From JBOHTO01 sp050733695 (GTDB lineage Bacteria > Gemmatimonadota > Gemmatimonadetes > Gemmatimonadales > Gemmatimonadaceae): a stretch of 58,028 nucleotides of DNA. The notes under the pieces were generated by a model, which was given only the letters and a program-made list of their open reading frames with translations, was not told where the DNA came from and ran no database searches. The position numbers and the translations under genes were made by a program. The stretch is from contig JBOHTO010000151.1 in the NCBI GenBank assembly GCA_050733695.1, positions 1 to 58,028 of the forward strand. Direction: 5' to 3'. Below, in pieces: positions 25,897 to 34,024 of this stretch (positions are counted from its first letter, which is position 1; the number at the start of each line of letters is the position of its first letter).

Positions 25897-28800
25897 GACG
25901 GACGCTCTCCGGCGGCGACCGCGGCCGGCTGTACGGTGCCGGCATCGCCTGTCTCGGTGTCGCCCGCACCGGCACCCGCACCCTGTCCCTCGCCTCGCAC
26001 CGCGTAGTACTTCGCCTGCGGATGATGGACTACCAGCGCCGCCGTGGACTGCTCCGGGATGAGCTGGTGGGCGCTGGTCAATTGCATGCCGAGCGCTTGC
26101 GCCACGGGTAGCACGCGAAAGAGTGTGGCGTGATCCTCGAGATCGGGACAGGCGCCATAGCCCCACGAGTAGCGCTTCCCCTGGTTCTCGCCGATTCCCA
26201 GTTCGCGGCGAATCCGCCGGTGCATCCACTCGGCGACCGCCTCAGCCGTCTCGACCGCAAAGCCGTGAGCGTAGTACGCCTCGCTGTACTCGCCCCTGGC
26301 CTGCAGAGTCTCGAAGCGGCGCGTCGCGTCGTCGCCCACGGTTACGACCTGGAAGGCGACGACATCCACGTCATCGGATTCCGCCGAACGGAAGTAGTCG
26401 GCCAGGCAGAGCCGTTCACGCCCCGACTGGCGCGGGAAGTGAAAGCGCGCGATCTCGCGCAGTGAGCCGCCGTCGCTCCCGTACGCGGCCGGGTCGTAGA
26501 CCACGAGATCATTCCCGCGCGTCTGGACGGGGAAGTAGCCATAGACGGCACGAGGTGCGAGCCAGCCCTCGCGTATCGCCTCCTCCCGCAACCGGGCGAG
26601 CGCCGGTTCGAACTCATCGCGAACGGTCGCCTTGTACTGCTCGCCCGAGCCGCGTCCGCCCCACTGCAGCCGGTACAGCTCGTCGAGATCGAGAAGGTCG
26701 ATCACTTCCTGCAGCGGAATGTCGCGCAGGACGCGCGTGCCGAAAAATGGGGGCGCCGGGACGGCGTTGTCCGACGCGACGGTGCTGCGCTCGCCGGCGT
26801 CGCTGCCCACAGCGACGTCCTTGCCGACCACGGTGCGCAGGAAGATGTCGGAGCGTGCGTCGTCGAGATTGCGCGACACGAACTCGTCGCGCCGCTCGCC
26901 GTCCTGCAGAACGTCGACCGTCGACAGCCCCTCGAAGGCATCCTTGCAGTAGAAGACACCGGGTGTGTACTCGCGCTCCCCCTCGACAAAGAGGGCACGC
27001 CGGCCGAAGCGGCGGTTGATCGCGGCGCCGCCGATGAGCACAGGGAAGCGCAGCCCGCGGCGATCGAGCTCCTGCACGCAGAGCGGCATCTGCTTCGATG
27101 TCGACACCAGCAGCGCAGACAGTCCTATCGCGTCGGCTCCGACCTCGACCGCCTTGTCGATGATCGTGTTGACCGGAACCTGCTTGCCGAGGTCGAAAAC
27201 GGTGTAGCCGTTGTTCGAGAGGATCGTGTTGACGAGGGACTTCCCGATGTCGTGCACGTCGCCGTACACGGTGGCGAGAACCACGCGCCCCTTGGTGTAG
27301 CCCTCCGCCTTCTCGAGGAACTGTTCCAGATGGTGGACGGCGCGCTTCATGACCTCGGCGGACTGCAGGACGAAGGGAAGAATGAGCTCTCCCGCGCCGA
27401 AGCGGTCGCCGACTTCCTTCATCGCGGGAAGCAGCACCTCGTTGAGTACGCGCACCGGTTCTTCGCGCACGCCTGCGTCGTCCAGCCGCTCCTCGATCCC
27501 CTCCTTCTTTCTGTGCAGGATCTGCCAGTGGATGCGCTCGTCCGGCGTCATGCCGGCCGTCGGGTCCTCGCGCTCCGCACCCGCGTCGCGCGTGCCGCTT
27601 TCATCGCCGGTATAGCGGTCGATGAAGTGCTGCAGCGCGTCGGGATTCCTGTTGAACACCAGGTCGTCGGCGAGCGTTCGCTCTTCCGGCGAGATCTCCG
27701 CGTACGGGCGCACGTGCGCCGGGTTGATGATCGCCGCGTCGAGCCCGGCCTCGACGCAGTGGTGCAGGAACACGGAGTTGAGCACCGCGCGGGCGTCGGT
27801 ACCGAGCCCGAAGCTCACGTTGGAGACGCCGAGTATTGTGAAGACGCCCGGCAGCTCGCGCTTGATGAGCCGGATACCCTCGATCGTCTCCCTGCCGGAG
27901 TCCATCCACTCCCTGTCGCCCGTCGCGAGTGTGAAGGTGAGCGCATCGAATATGAGGTCTTCCGGAGCCAGTCCGTAGTCGTCGACGGCGATGTCGTGGA
28001 TTCGGCGGGCGACTTCGAGTTTGCGCTCGCGCGTCTTCGCCATCCCCACCTGGTCGATCGTGAGTGCGACGACGGCGGCTCCGTGCCGTTTCACCAGCGG
28101 CAGCACCGCCTGGATGCGCTCGAGGCCGTTCTCCATGTTGATCGAGTTCACGATCGCGCGGCCGGGCACGTGCGCGAGCGCCTCGGCGATGACCGCGGGC
28201 TCCGTGGAGTCGATCATGAGCGGTGTCTCGACGCTCATCGACAGGAGCTTGACGATCTTCGACATCTGATCCGATTCGTCGGCGCGCTCTGTCAGTGCCA
28301 CGCAGACATCCAGTACGTGTGCTCCCGAATCGACCTGGTCGCGCGCAACCTCGAGAATCCCCTCGTAGTCGTCGGCGAGCAGCAGGCGCTTTACCCTGCG
28401 CGACCCCTGCGAGTTCACCCGCTCGCCGACGAGCAGCGGCGGCGGATCCTGGTGCAGCGTGATTGCGCGCATCGCGGAACTCACGCGTGGAACGTGGCTC
28501 CTGCGCGTGCGCCGTGCACCGTTGCCACTCGCGCTACCCTCGCCGGCCGATCGGACGCTGCCTGCAGGCGTCGCGGCACGCCGCCGTGCCTCCGCCGCAC
28601 GCACCTCGCGCACGACGGCCATGAGATGCGCCGGGGTCGTCCCGCAGCAGCCGCCGACTATGCTCACGCCGAGCTTCTCGACAAAGTGCGAGAGCGCTTC
28701 CGCCAGCGGCTCCGGCTCGAGCGGGTAGATCGCCTCGCCTACTCCGGTGTTGAGCGGAAGGCCGGCGTTGGGGATCACCGAGATGGGTCGCGTGGAGTTC

Positions 28801-29555
28801 TCTGTGAGAAAGCGCACCGGCTCGCGCATGTGCTCCGGACCTGTCGAGCAGTTGAGTCCGATCACGTCCACCGGAAGCGCCTCGAGCGTCGTCATCGCGC
28901 TGGCGATGTCGGTGCCGAGCAGCATGCGACCGCTGGTGTCGAGCGTGACCTGCACCTGTACGGGTACGCGTCGTCCAAGTTCCCCGAAAAGGCGCTCGAA
29001 GCCGGCCACCGCCGCCTTGACCTCGAGGATGTCCTGCGCCGTCTCCACGAGCAGCACGTCGACCCCGCCCTCGACCAGGTGGGACGCCTGGACGTGGAAG
29101 TTCTCCGCCAACTGCTCGAAGGTTATCTTTGAGAGTGCGGGGTCGCTGCTGGACGGGAGCATCCCGGTGGGTCCGATCGATCCCGCCACGAAGCGTGGCT
29201 GGTCGGGGGTGGCGAAGCGGTCGCACGCCTCGCGCGCGATCCGCGCTGCGGTGACGTTGATCTCGCGGGTGCGATCAGCGAGCCCCCACTCCGCGAGCCG
29301 GTGCGGCGTCGACTGGAAGGTGCACGTCTCGACCACGTCGCAGCCGACCGCGAGAAACGACTCGTGGATACTCCTTATGACGTCGGGGCGCGTGATTACA
29401 AGATTGTCGTTGCACCCCTCCAGCGACTTCCCGCCGAAATCCTCCGCGGAGAGATTGTGGCGCTGGATGTTCGTGCCCATCGCTCCGTCGAAGATGAGCA
29501 CGCCGCGTTCGATGGCGCGCAGATACGGATGGATGGCTGTGGCGGAGTCGCTCAT
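25893..29555 (-). CDS. metH: MetH cobalamin-dependent methionine synthase
   Basis: 1220-residue, full-length MetH. Homocysteine domain (about 1-320): LIFDGAMGTNIQ, IGLNCSTGP and IVGGCCGTTPAHL for zinc. Pterin domain (about 370-630): VGERVNSQGSRRV and MIDSTEP. B12 cap and binding domains (about 660-900): GDVHDIGKSLV with His768 as lower cobalt ligand. Activation domain (about 930-1195): GKRYSWGYGACPDLEDH for SAM-dependent reactivation. It catalyses transfer of a methyl group from 5-methyl-THF to homocysteine. GAGGG precedes the ATG at 29555. Expression is probably attenuated by the SAM-II-like element and terminator just upstream. Confidence 0.97.
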   Translation of the reverse strand: MSDSATAIHPYLRAIERGVLIFDGAMGTNIQRHNLSAEDFGGKSLEGCNDNLVITRPDVIRSIHESFLAVGCDVVETCTFQSTPHRLAEWGLADRTREINVTAARIAREACDRFATPDQPRFVAGSIGPTGMLPSSSDPALSKITFEQLAENFHVQASHLVEGGVDVLLVETAQDILEVKAAVAGFERLFGELGRRVPVQVQVTLDTSGRMLLGTDIASAMTTLEALPVDVIGLNCSTGPEHMREPVRFLTENSTRPISVIPNAGLPLNTGVGEAIYPLEPEPLAEALSHFVEKLGVSIVGGCCGTTPAHLMAVVREVRAAEARRRAATPAGSVRSAGEGSASGNGARRTRRSHVPRVSSAMRAITLHQDPPPLLVGERVNSQGSRRVKRLLLADDYEGILEVARDQVDSGAHVLDVCVALTERADESDQMSKIVKLLSMSVETPLMIDSTEPAVIAEALAHVPGRAIVNSINMENGLERIQAVLPLVKRHGAAVVALTIDQVGMAKTRERKLEVARRIHDIAVDDYGLAPEDLIFDALTFTLATGDREWMDSGRETIEGIRLIKRELPGVFTILGVSNVSFGLGTDARAVLNSVFLHHCVEAGLDAAIINPAHVRPYAEISPEERTLADDLVFNRNPDALQHFIDRYTGDESGTRDAGAEREDPTAGMTPDERIHWQILHRKKEGIEERLDDAGVREEPVRVLNEVLLPAMKEVGDRFGAGELILPFVLQSAEVMKRAVHHLEQFLEKAEGYTKGRVVLATVYGDVHDIGKSLVNTILSNNGYTVFDLGKQVPVNTIIDKAVEVGADAIGLSALLVSTSKQMPLCVQELDRRGLRFPVLIGGAAINRRFGRRALFVEGEREYTPGVFYCKDAFEGLSTVDVLQDGERRDEFVSRNLDDARSDIFLRTVVGKDVAVGSDAGERSTVASDNAVPAPPFFGTRVLRDIPLQEVIDLLDLDELYRLQWGGRGSGEQYKATVRDEFEPALARLREEAIREGWLAPRAVYGYFPVQTRGNDLVVYDPAAYGSDGGSLREIARFHFPRQSGRERLCLADYFRSAESDDVDVVAFQVVTVGDDATRRFETLQARGEYSEAYYAHGFAVETAEAVAEWMHRRIRRELGIGENQGKRYSWGYGACPDLEDHATLFRVLPVAQALGMQLTSAHQLIPEQSTAALVVHHPQAKYYAVRGEGQGAGAGAGDTETGDAGTVQPAAVAAGERPS

Positions 29556-29576
29556 GATCGGCTGCCCTCGGAGTGC

Positions 29577-29604
29577 AAAAAAGCCCGAACGCGAGGCGCC
29601 GGGC
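29577..29604 (-). terminator. Intrinsic terminator in the metH leader
   Basis: Read on the minus strand, GCCCG (29604-29600) pairs with CGGGC (29587-29583) across a 12-nt loop, followed by six T residues (29582-29577). The ATG of metH is 22 nt further on. An alternative hairpin GCGCCGG (29610-29604) with CCGGCGC (29602-29596) would break the terminator stem, so this looks like an attenuator controlled by the riboswitch. Confidence 0.75.
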
Positions 29605-29658
29605 CGGCGCTTTAGCGATTGTTTTACGTGGCCGCAAGTTGCCTTAAATCGCCACGGA
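29605..29658 (-). ncRNA. SAM-II-type riboswitch upstream of metH
   Basis: On the minus strand, P1 is CGTGGC (29656-29651) with GCCACG (29632-29627). The loop carries the SAM-II consensus GATTTAA and TTGC, and the 3' tail has AAAC and GCTAAA (29616-29611). The pseudoknot helix P2 can form between GGC in the loop (29643-29641) and GCC (29608-29606). Order, spacing and conserved blocks fit the SAM-II aptamer. SAM binding would stabilise P2 and sequester 29608-29606, preventing the antiterminator hairpin and allowing termination before metH. Confidence 0.83.
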
Positions 29659-29679
29659 GATCGATTGTCCTCAGGTCAG

Positions 29680-29709
29680 AATGTAGCGTCGATGCCCGGT
29701 GGAACGCAA
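29680..29709 (-). promoter_or_regulatory. Predicted promoter of the metH operon
   Basis: On the minus strand, TTGCGT (29709-29704) and TACATT (29685-29680) are spaced by 18 bp. A start about 7 nt downstream would place the SAM-II aptamer at the beginning of the transcript, as expected for a riboswitch leader. Confidence 0.5.
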
Positions 29710-29795
29710 GCGCACGAGCGATCGTGACGCCATCGCGGCCGCTTGCATTCCTCCGCGGATTGTGTCACAGTCCGAAGGCTCCGGGCAATCACCCG

Positions 29796-29882
29796 TTTCA
29801 GGGTCACTTTCAGGGTCACTTTCAGGGTCACTTTCAGGGTCAGACCCTTGCTCGTTGTTCAGGGTCAGACCCTTGCTCGTTG
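29796..29882. repeat. Two nested tandem repeats (12 bp x4, then 25 bp x2)
   Basis: TTTCAGGGTCAC occurs at 29796, 29808 and 29820, with a fourth copy ending in G at 29832-29843. A direct 25-bp repeat beginning TTCAGGGTCAGACCCTTGCT follows at 29833-29857 and 29858-29882. Each 25-mer contains the palindrome GGGTCAGACCC. The array lies between the metH leader and the TIR-like gene; the two repeat types share the CAGGGTCA core. Confidence 0.9.
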
Positions 29883-29933
29883 ACGCCACGCCGATGAATC
29901 CTTCCCAGCTCACTCCACCGGAGCGAGGAACAA

Positions 29934-30329
29934 GTGCGCGCCAAAGCCGTCTGTGTAATTCACAGCTCTGCTGATAACCTGGTTGCCCGCCGGCTCGCCT
30001 CCGATCTGGTCGCGATCGAGATATCGGCACGCGCGGACATGTTCGAGATGAGCCGGCGCGACTCGCTCCCGAAACGGATGGAAATCGTGCTCGGCTGTCA
30101 CGTGTTCGTGGTGATCCTCTCGGAGAACGCACTGCAATCCGACTGGCTGCCAGTGACGTTCTCGCCCGAGCTCTTTCCGCCGCTCAAGCGAGGATGGGTA
30201 TTCTTCGCACGGCTCGATGATGCCGTGCCCCCCGAGACGATCACCGTGGGCGACGGCATTCTCGACTTCAGCGACTACGCAGCCGGCTTTGCGGCCTTGC
30301 GCGAAGCGCTCATCGAAGTGGTGCCCTGA
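29934..30329 (+). CDS. Orphan TIR-like domain protein
   Basis: 131-residue protein that is almost entirely a TIR_2-type fold: the first strand and turn KAVCVIHSSADNLVARRLASDL, a middle strand with FVVILSENALQSDWL (the typical S-x-x-x-x-S-x-W box), and an end with ILDFSDYAAGFAALREAL. The usual catalytic Glu after the W box is not clearly in place (PVTFSPELF), so NADase activity is uncertain. GTG 29934 is preceded by GAGCGAGG. There is no effector partner, Thoeris or STING-like gene nearby. It could be a signalling or defence relic; the neighbouring repeat array suggests a mobile context. Confidence 0.7.
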   Translation: MRAKAVCVIHSSADNLVARRLASDLVAIEISARADMFEMSRRDSLPKRMEIVLGCHVFVVILSENALQSDWLPVTFSPELFPPLKRGWVFFARLDDAVPPETITVGDGILDFSDYAAGFAALREALIEVVP

Positions 30330-30373
30330 CGCCTCGTGCAGCGATAGCGGAGCGCCGTGTCGCCGGAGGATGA

Positions 30374-30790
30374 TCAGCCAAAGCGGCTCTGCTCGGGTGG
30401 CGTGTGTCGCGGGCCGCGTCCCGTGATCAGTGCGCGCTCCGCCACACGCTGTACGAGCGCGAGCAGCCGGTTCCGCTCGAGCGGCAGCGTGAGATCGGCC
30501 AGCGCGGCACGCCTCACGGCAACGGAAAGCGGGGAGCCGGGGTCTGCCTCCGTGCCGTAGAGCACGAGCGCACCGCCGCGCGAGAATGGGATTCGGAACA
30601 GCTCCTCCTCATTGGCCGCGAGCGAGCGCTCCACGACGACGATGAGGGGCGGGACGGCGGTAGACGCCGCCAACCGGGCAGCATCGGCGAGCGTGAAGGC
30701 GAACTGCGTTCGATGTCCGACGGCGTTCAGCGTCTGCGAAAGCCCTTCGAGCAGTGGGGCGCCCGTGCCGATCAACAGGATGGCTGCCAT
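30374..30790 (-). CDS. Degenerate response-regulator receiver-like protein
   Basis: 138-residue protein with an alternating beta-alpha pattern like CheY: AAILLIGTGAPLLEGLSQTLNAVGH, then PPLIVVVERSLA, GGALVLYGTEA and LTLPLERNRLLALVQRV. The position of the phospho-accepting Asp (strand 3) reads V-V-V-E-R, with Glu instead of Asp, and the first acidic pair is missing. It would be a phosphorylation-independent or inactive receiver. The frame is open upstream to 30967, but the ATG at 30790 fits the start of the fold. It is convergent with the TIR-like gene. Confidence 0.6.
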   Translation of the reverse strand: MAAILLIGTGAPLLEGLSQTLNAVGHRTQFAFTLADAARLAASTAVPPLIVVVERSLAANEEELFRIPFSRGGALVLYGTEADPGSPLSVAVRRAALADLTLPLERNRLLALVQRVAERALITGRGPRHTPPEQSRFG

Positions 30791-30961
30791 TGAGAGGGAG
30801 TCTATCACCGTTCGTCCCCGGTCGCCAGCCATTCGACACGCGACCGGCCTGTCCGCCCATCGCTGCCCGTTCATTCCGCCCACCGTAGCCATCCCCGCCT
30901 CACGGACCGATGTCCGTCTGTCCGCGCCACGACCCGTCGTTATCCTCGCCTCCTGCACCAT

Positions 30962-31015
30962 CGTCATTCCCGCGACGTTTCCGCACCGACGTCGTTCCCG
31001 CGAAAGCCGGAATCC
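30962..31015. repeat. REP-like palindromic repeat, two diverged units
   Basis: CGTCATTCCCGCG at 30962-30974 and CGTCGTTCCCGCGAAAGCCG followed by GAATCC at 30990-31015. It is the clearest relative of the palindrome at 1284-1303 and fills the gap between the receiver-like gene and the 3' end of the YggT gene; nothing else is seen in 30791-31069. Confidence 0.65.
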
Positions 31016-31069
31016 TTTCCTCGCCCCGCAATAACGTTCCCCAGTCCGGCGCCACTGCTCACGATCCAG

Positions 31070-31654
31070 CTACAGCATCCCCATCAGGAAGCCCTGGAGC
31101 AGCCAGAGGATGAAATAGGCGACGAGCGGCGTGATGTCGATCATCCCCAGAGGTGGAATCACGTTTCGCAGCGGGCGGAGAATCGGCTCCGTGAGCACGA
31201 CCGCCCAGCGGATCCACTTGGAGTACTCCGAGATCCGGAACCAGGACGAGATGACGCGCACGATGAGCGCGATCTTGAGAACTCCGAACGTCCACGAAAC
31301 CAGCACTCGGAAGAGTCCGCTCCCGCCCGCGCGCGTCGATGCGGCCAGCACGAAGATCTGCTCCCCGAGGAACTCGAGCAGCGTGAGGATGACGATCCCA
31401 CCCACGACGATCGCCACGAGAGTCCACCACGGCGCGCTGGACGGCGATCCGCCGGCGCGCACGATCCGGTTCTCTACCGGGCGCATCAGCGGGTCGACGT
31501 AACGGCGAAGAAACCGCGCGAGGGGGCTGAACTGGCCGATCCTGCGCGTGCGAACCAGCCAGTCCAGCAGGCAGATCACGGCCGCGATGGCCGCGAGAAC
31601 GAAGAACGCAATTCGCAGCGCCGCCAGAGCGGCGGCGAACGCGGAGAAGGCCAT
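31070..31654 (-). CDS. YggT family membrane protein
   Basis: 194-residue protein with two YGGT units, each a pair of membrane helices with a conserved cytoplasmic-face loop: RFLRRYVDPLMRPVENRIV after the first, and ILRPLRNVIPPLGMIDITPLVAYFILWLL in the second. YggT proteins are linked to osmotic stress and cell division in other bacteria. ATG 31654 or a GTG two codons upstream (31660) could start it. It lies 9 nt downstream of the prolyl oligopeptidase stop, so the two are probably cotranscribed. Confidence 0.88.
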   Translation of the reverse strand: MAFSAFAAALAALRIAFFVLAAIAAVICLLDWLVRTRRIGQFSPLARFLRRYVDPLMRPVENRIVRAGGSPSSAPWWTLVAIVVGGIVILTLLEFLGEQIFVLAASTRAGGSGLFRVLVSWTFGVLKIALIVRVISSWFRISEYSKWIRWAVVLTEPILRPLRNVIPPLGMIDITPLVAYFILWLLQGFLMGML

Positions 31655-31663
31655 GCCCACCGG

Positions 31664-33826
31664 CTACGGCGTGAGCTGCGGGGACATGCCCAGATTCTCC
31701 GCGAGAAAAGCGAAGCGATCCGCCGCCTCCTCGATCTGCTTCGTCGTCGGTTTCCCGGCGCCGTGCCCCGCCTTGGTCTCGATGCGGATCAGCACAGGGT
31801 CGGGACCAGCCTGCGCCGCCTGCAGCGTGGCCGCGAACTTGAACGAATGACCCGGTACCACGCGGTCGTCGTGATCTGCCGTGGTGATGAGCGTCGCCGG
31901 GTAGTGCGTACCCGGCTCGATGTTGTGCAGCGGCGAGTATTCATGCAGGTACTCGAACTGCGCCGAGTCCGCCGACGTGCCGTACTCCGAGGCCCACGCC
32001 CAGCCGATGGTGAACTCGTGGTAGCGCAGCATGTCCATCACGCCGACCGCCGGCAGCGCAGCGCCGAAGAGCTCCGGCCGCTGCGTCATCACCGCGCCCA
32101 CGAGCAGCCCGCCGTTCGACCCGCCCTGCATCGCCAGCTTCCCGGGCGACGTGTACTCCTCGGCGATCAGATACTCCGCGCCCGCGATGAAATCGTCGAA
32201 CACGTTCTGCTTGTGTTCGAACATCCCCGCCTCGTGCCATGCCTGCCCGTACTCGCCGCCGCCGCGCAGATTCGCCACCGCGTAGATGCCACCCATCTCG
32301 AGCCAGACGAGGTTCGCCGTCGAGAAGCCCGGCGTCATGGAGATGTTGAAGCCGCCGTAGGCGTAGAGCAGGGTGGGATTGTTGCCGTCGAGTTGCGTGC
32401 CCTTTCGCATCGTGATGAACATGGGAACGCGCGTCCCGTCGCTGCTCTCGTAGAAGATCTGCTTCGTCTCGTAACGGCTCGCGTCGAAGGTGATCTCGGG
32501 TGCGCGATGCAGCTCGCTTCGCTCCTCCTCCATGTCGTAACGGAACACCGACGTCGGATACAGATAGGACGTGAAGCTGTAGAAGAAATCCTCGTCATCG
32601 GGATCGCCGTTGATGGCGCCAACCGAGCCCATCGCCGGCAGGTCGATCTCGTCCGTCGCGGCGCCGTTCATCGAGTAGATCCGCACGCTTGACCGCGCGT
32701 CCTGCAGATACTCGGCTACGAGCCGTCCGCCGATGTGCTGAACCGATACCAGTGCGTCCTTGCCCTCGGGGATGATCGTCCGCCAGTCGCGTTCGCGGGG
32801 CGACATGATGTCGAAAGCGACGACTCTCCCGAGCGGCGCATCATTCGTCGTTCGCACGTAGAAGCGCGTACCTTCGTTGCCGATGAAGTCGTACGTCGCG
32901 TCGAAATCGTCGAACAGCCGAACGATCGGCGCATCGACGTTGGGATTCCGTGCGCTGGCGAGGTCGATCAGGTAGAGCCGGTTGCGCTCGTCCGTCCCCT
33001 GCCAGACCGTGATGATCGCGAACAGCCCGTCGTGGGTTACCTCCGCGTCAAACCCCCAGTCGGGTTCGTCCGGGTTCTCGTAGATCAGTTCGTCCTCAGA
33101 CTGGGGCGTGCCGAGTCGGTGGTAGTACAGCTTCTGGTTGCGCACGACCGACGTGAGGGCATTGTCGCCCGTGGGCTCGGCGTACCGCGAGTAGAAGAAA
33201 CCGTCGTTGTCGTTCGTCCATGACATTCCCGAGAACTTGATCCAGCGCAGAGTGTCGGGGAGCGGTCGCGTGCTGGCTATGTCGAGGACGTGAAACTCCT
33301 GCCAGTCCGATCCACTCGTCGAGACGCCGAAGCCGAGCAGGTCGCCGCTGGGCGACGGCTCGACCGTGGAGAGCGCGACCGTACCATCCGGCGAGAGGCG
33401 GTTGGGATCGATGAGAACGCGCGGAGCGGAGTCGTCGTCGCGCACGTAGAGCACCGATTGATTCTGAAGGCCGCTGTTCTCGAAGTAGAACGTTCGGTCG
33501 TCTTCGCGGAACGGCGTGCCGTATTTTGGATAGTCCCAGAGCTCGGTCAACCGCGCGCGAATCGCGCCGCGTTCGGGGATTCCGGCGAGGTAGGCGAACG
33601 TCACCTCGTTCTGCGCGGCGACCCAGGCGGCCGTTTCCGGGGAGTCGGTGTCTTCGAGCCAGCGGTAGGGGTCGGGGACGCTGATGCCGTGGTAGATGTC
33701 GGTGTGGTCGGAGCGGCGGGTGTCGGGGTACTGGAGGGGCGCGGTCGCGATGGACTGCGCGCCGGCGATGGTGGACCCGGCAGCGATGATGAGGAGAGCA
33801 GCGAGGACGCGAATGGGAGTACTCAT
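31664..33826 (-). CDS. Secreted prolyl oligopeptidase (S9A)
   Basis: 720-residue serine peptidase that cleaves after proline in short peptides. The signal peptide (residues 1-23, ending T-I-A-G-A-Q) predicts export. The beta-propeller spans about residues 90-430. The alpha/beta hydrolase domain has the catalytic Ser in MQGGSNGGLLVGA, Asp in TADHDDRVVPGHSFKF, and His in TKAGHGAGKPTTKQIEE. N-terminal DIYHGISVPDPYRWLED is the family signature. ATG 33826 starts the signal peptide; the longer frame upstream is repeat-derived. It is the third proline-related or general exopeptidase secreted from this window. Confidence 0.95.
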   Translation of the reverse strand: MSTPIRVLAALLIIAAGSTIAGAQSIATAPLQYPDTRRSDHTDIYHGISVPDPYRWLEDTDSPETAAWVAAQNEVTFAYLAGIPERGAIRARLTELWDYPKYGTPFREDDRTFYFENSGLQNQSVLYVRDDDSAPRVLIDPNRLSPDGTVALSTVEPSPSGDLLGFGVSTSGSDWQEFHVLDIASTRPLPDTLRWIKFSGMSWTNDNDGFFYSRYAEPTGDNALTSVVRNQKLYYHRLGTPQSEDELIYENPDEPDWGFDAEVTHDGLFAIITVWQGTDERNRLYLIDLASARNPNVDAPIVRLFDDFDATYDFIGNEGTRFYVRTTNDAPLGRVVAFDIMSPRERDWRTIIPEGKDALVSVQHIGGRLVAEYLQDARSSVRIYSMNGAATDEIDLPAMGSVGAINGDPDDEDFFYSFTSYLYPTSVFRYDMEEERSELHRAPEITFDASRYETKQIFYESSDGTRVPMFITMRKGTQLDGNNPTLLYAYGGFNISMTPGFSTANLVWLEMGGIYAVANLRGGGEYGQAWHEAGMFEHKQNVFDDFIAGAEYLIAEEYTSPGKLAMQGGSNGGLLVGAVMTQRPELFGAALPAVGVMDMLRYHEFTIGWAWASEYGTSADSAQFEYLHEYSPLHNIEPGTHYPATLITTADHDDRVVPGHSFKFAATLQAAQAGPDPVLIRIETKAGHGAGKPTTKQIEEAADRFAFLAENLGMSPQLTP

Positions 33827-33848
33827 GCGGGAGCGGGTTACGGGGAAC

Positions 33849-33892
33849 GCGGGCACGGCGCGGGCACGGCGCGGGCACGGCGCGGGCACGGC
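33849..33892. repeat. 11-bp tandem repeat, four copies
   Basis: GCGGGCACGGC is repeated exactly four times (33849, 33860, 33871, 33882), 23 bp upstream of the prolyl oligopeptidase start, so it lies in its leader or promoter region. Copy-number change could alter expression. Confidence 0.9.
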
Positions 33893-33943
33893 AAGGCCGA
33901 ACGATAACGCAATATCGCACGTGCGGTACTGCCGCGTGGGGTC

Positions 33944-33993
33944 GATGTGACAGAGCCCCGGGCACATATCCCGCCCCGGGGCTCCGTCACATC
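33944..33993 (-). terminator. Long hairpin after the PEP-CTERM gene
   Basis: Arms 33944-33962 and 33975-33993 are 19 bp long with one mismatch (core GAGCCCCGGG / CCCGGGGCTC) and a 12-nt loop. It begins 32 bp downstream of the PEP-CTERM stop. There is no T-run, so it may be a hairpin-only terminator or an mRNA-stabilising element. Confidence 0.55.
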
Positions 33994-34024
33994 GCGACCG
34001 CCGGACCGAGCCGGCTAGGCTCCA

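Noticed and set aside
27252..29132. 626-codon open frame antisense to metH
   Set aside because: It mirrors the metH codons with no family motif and a His/Arg/Val-rich composition typical of antisense frames in GC-rich DNA.
29796..29882. CRISPR array
   Set aside because: Units are 12 and 25 bp, directly adjacent, without unique spacers, and no cas gene is present.
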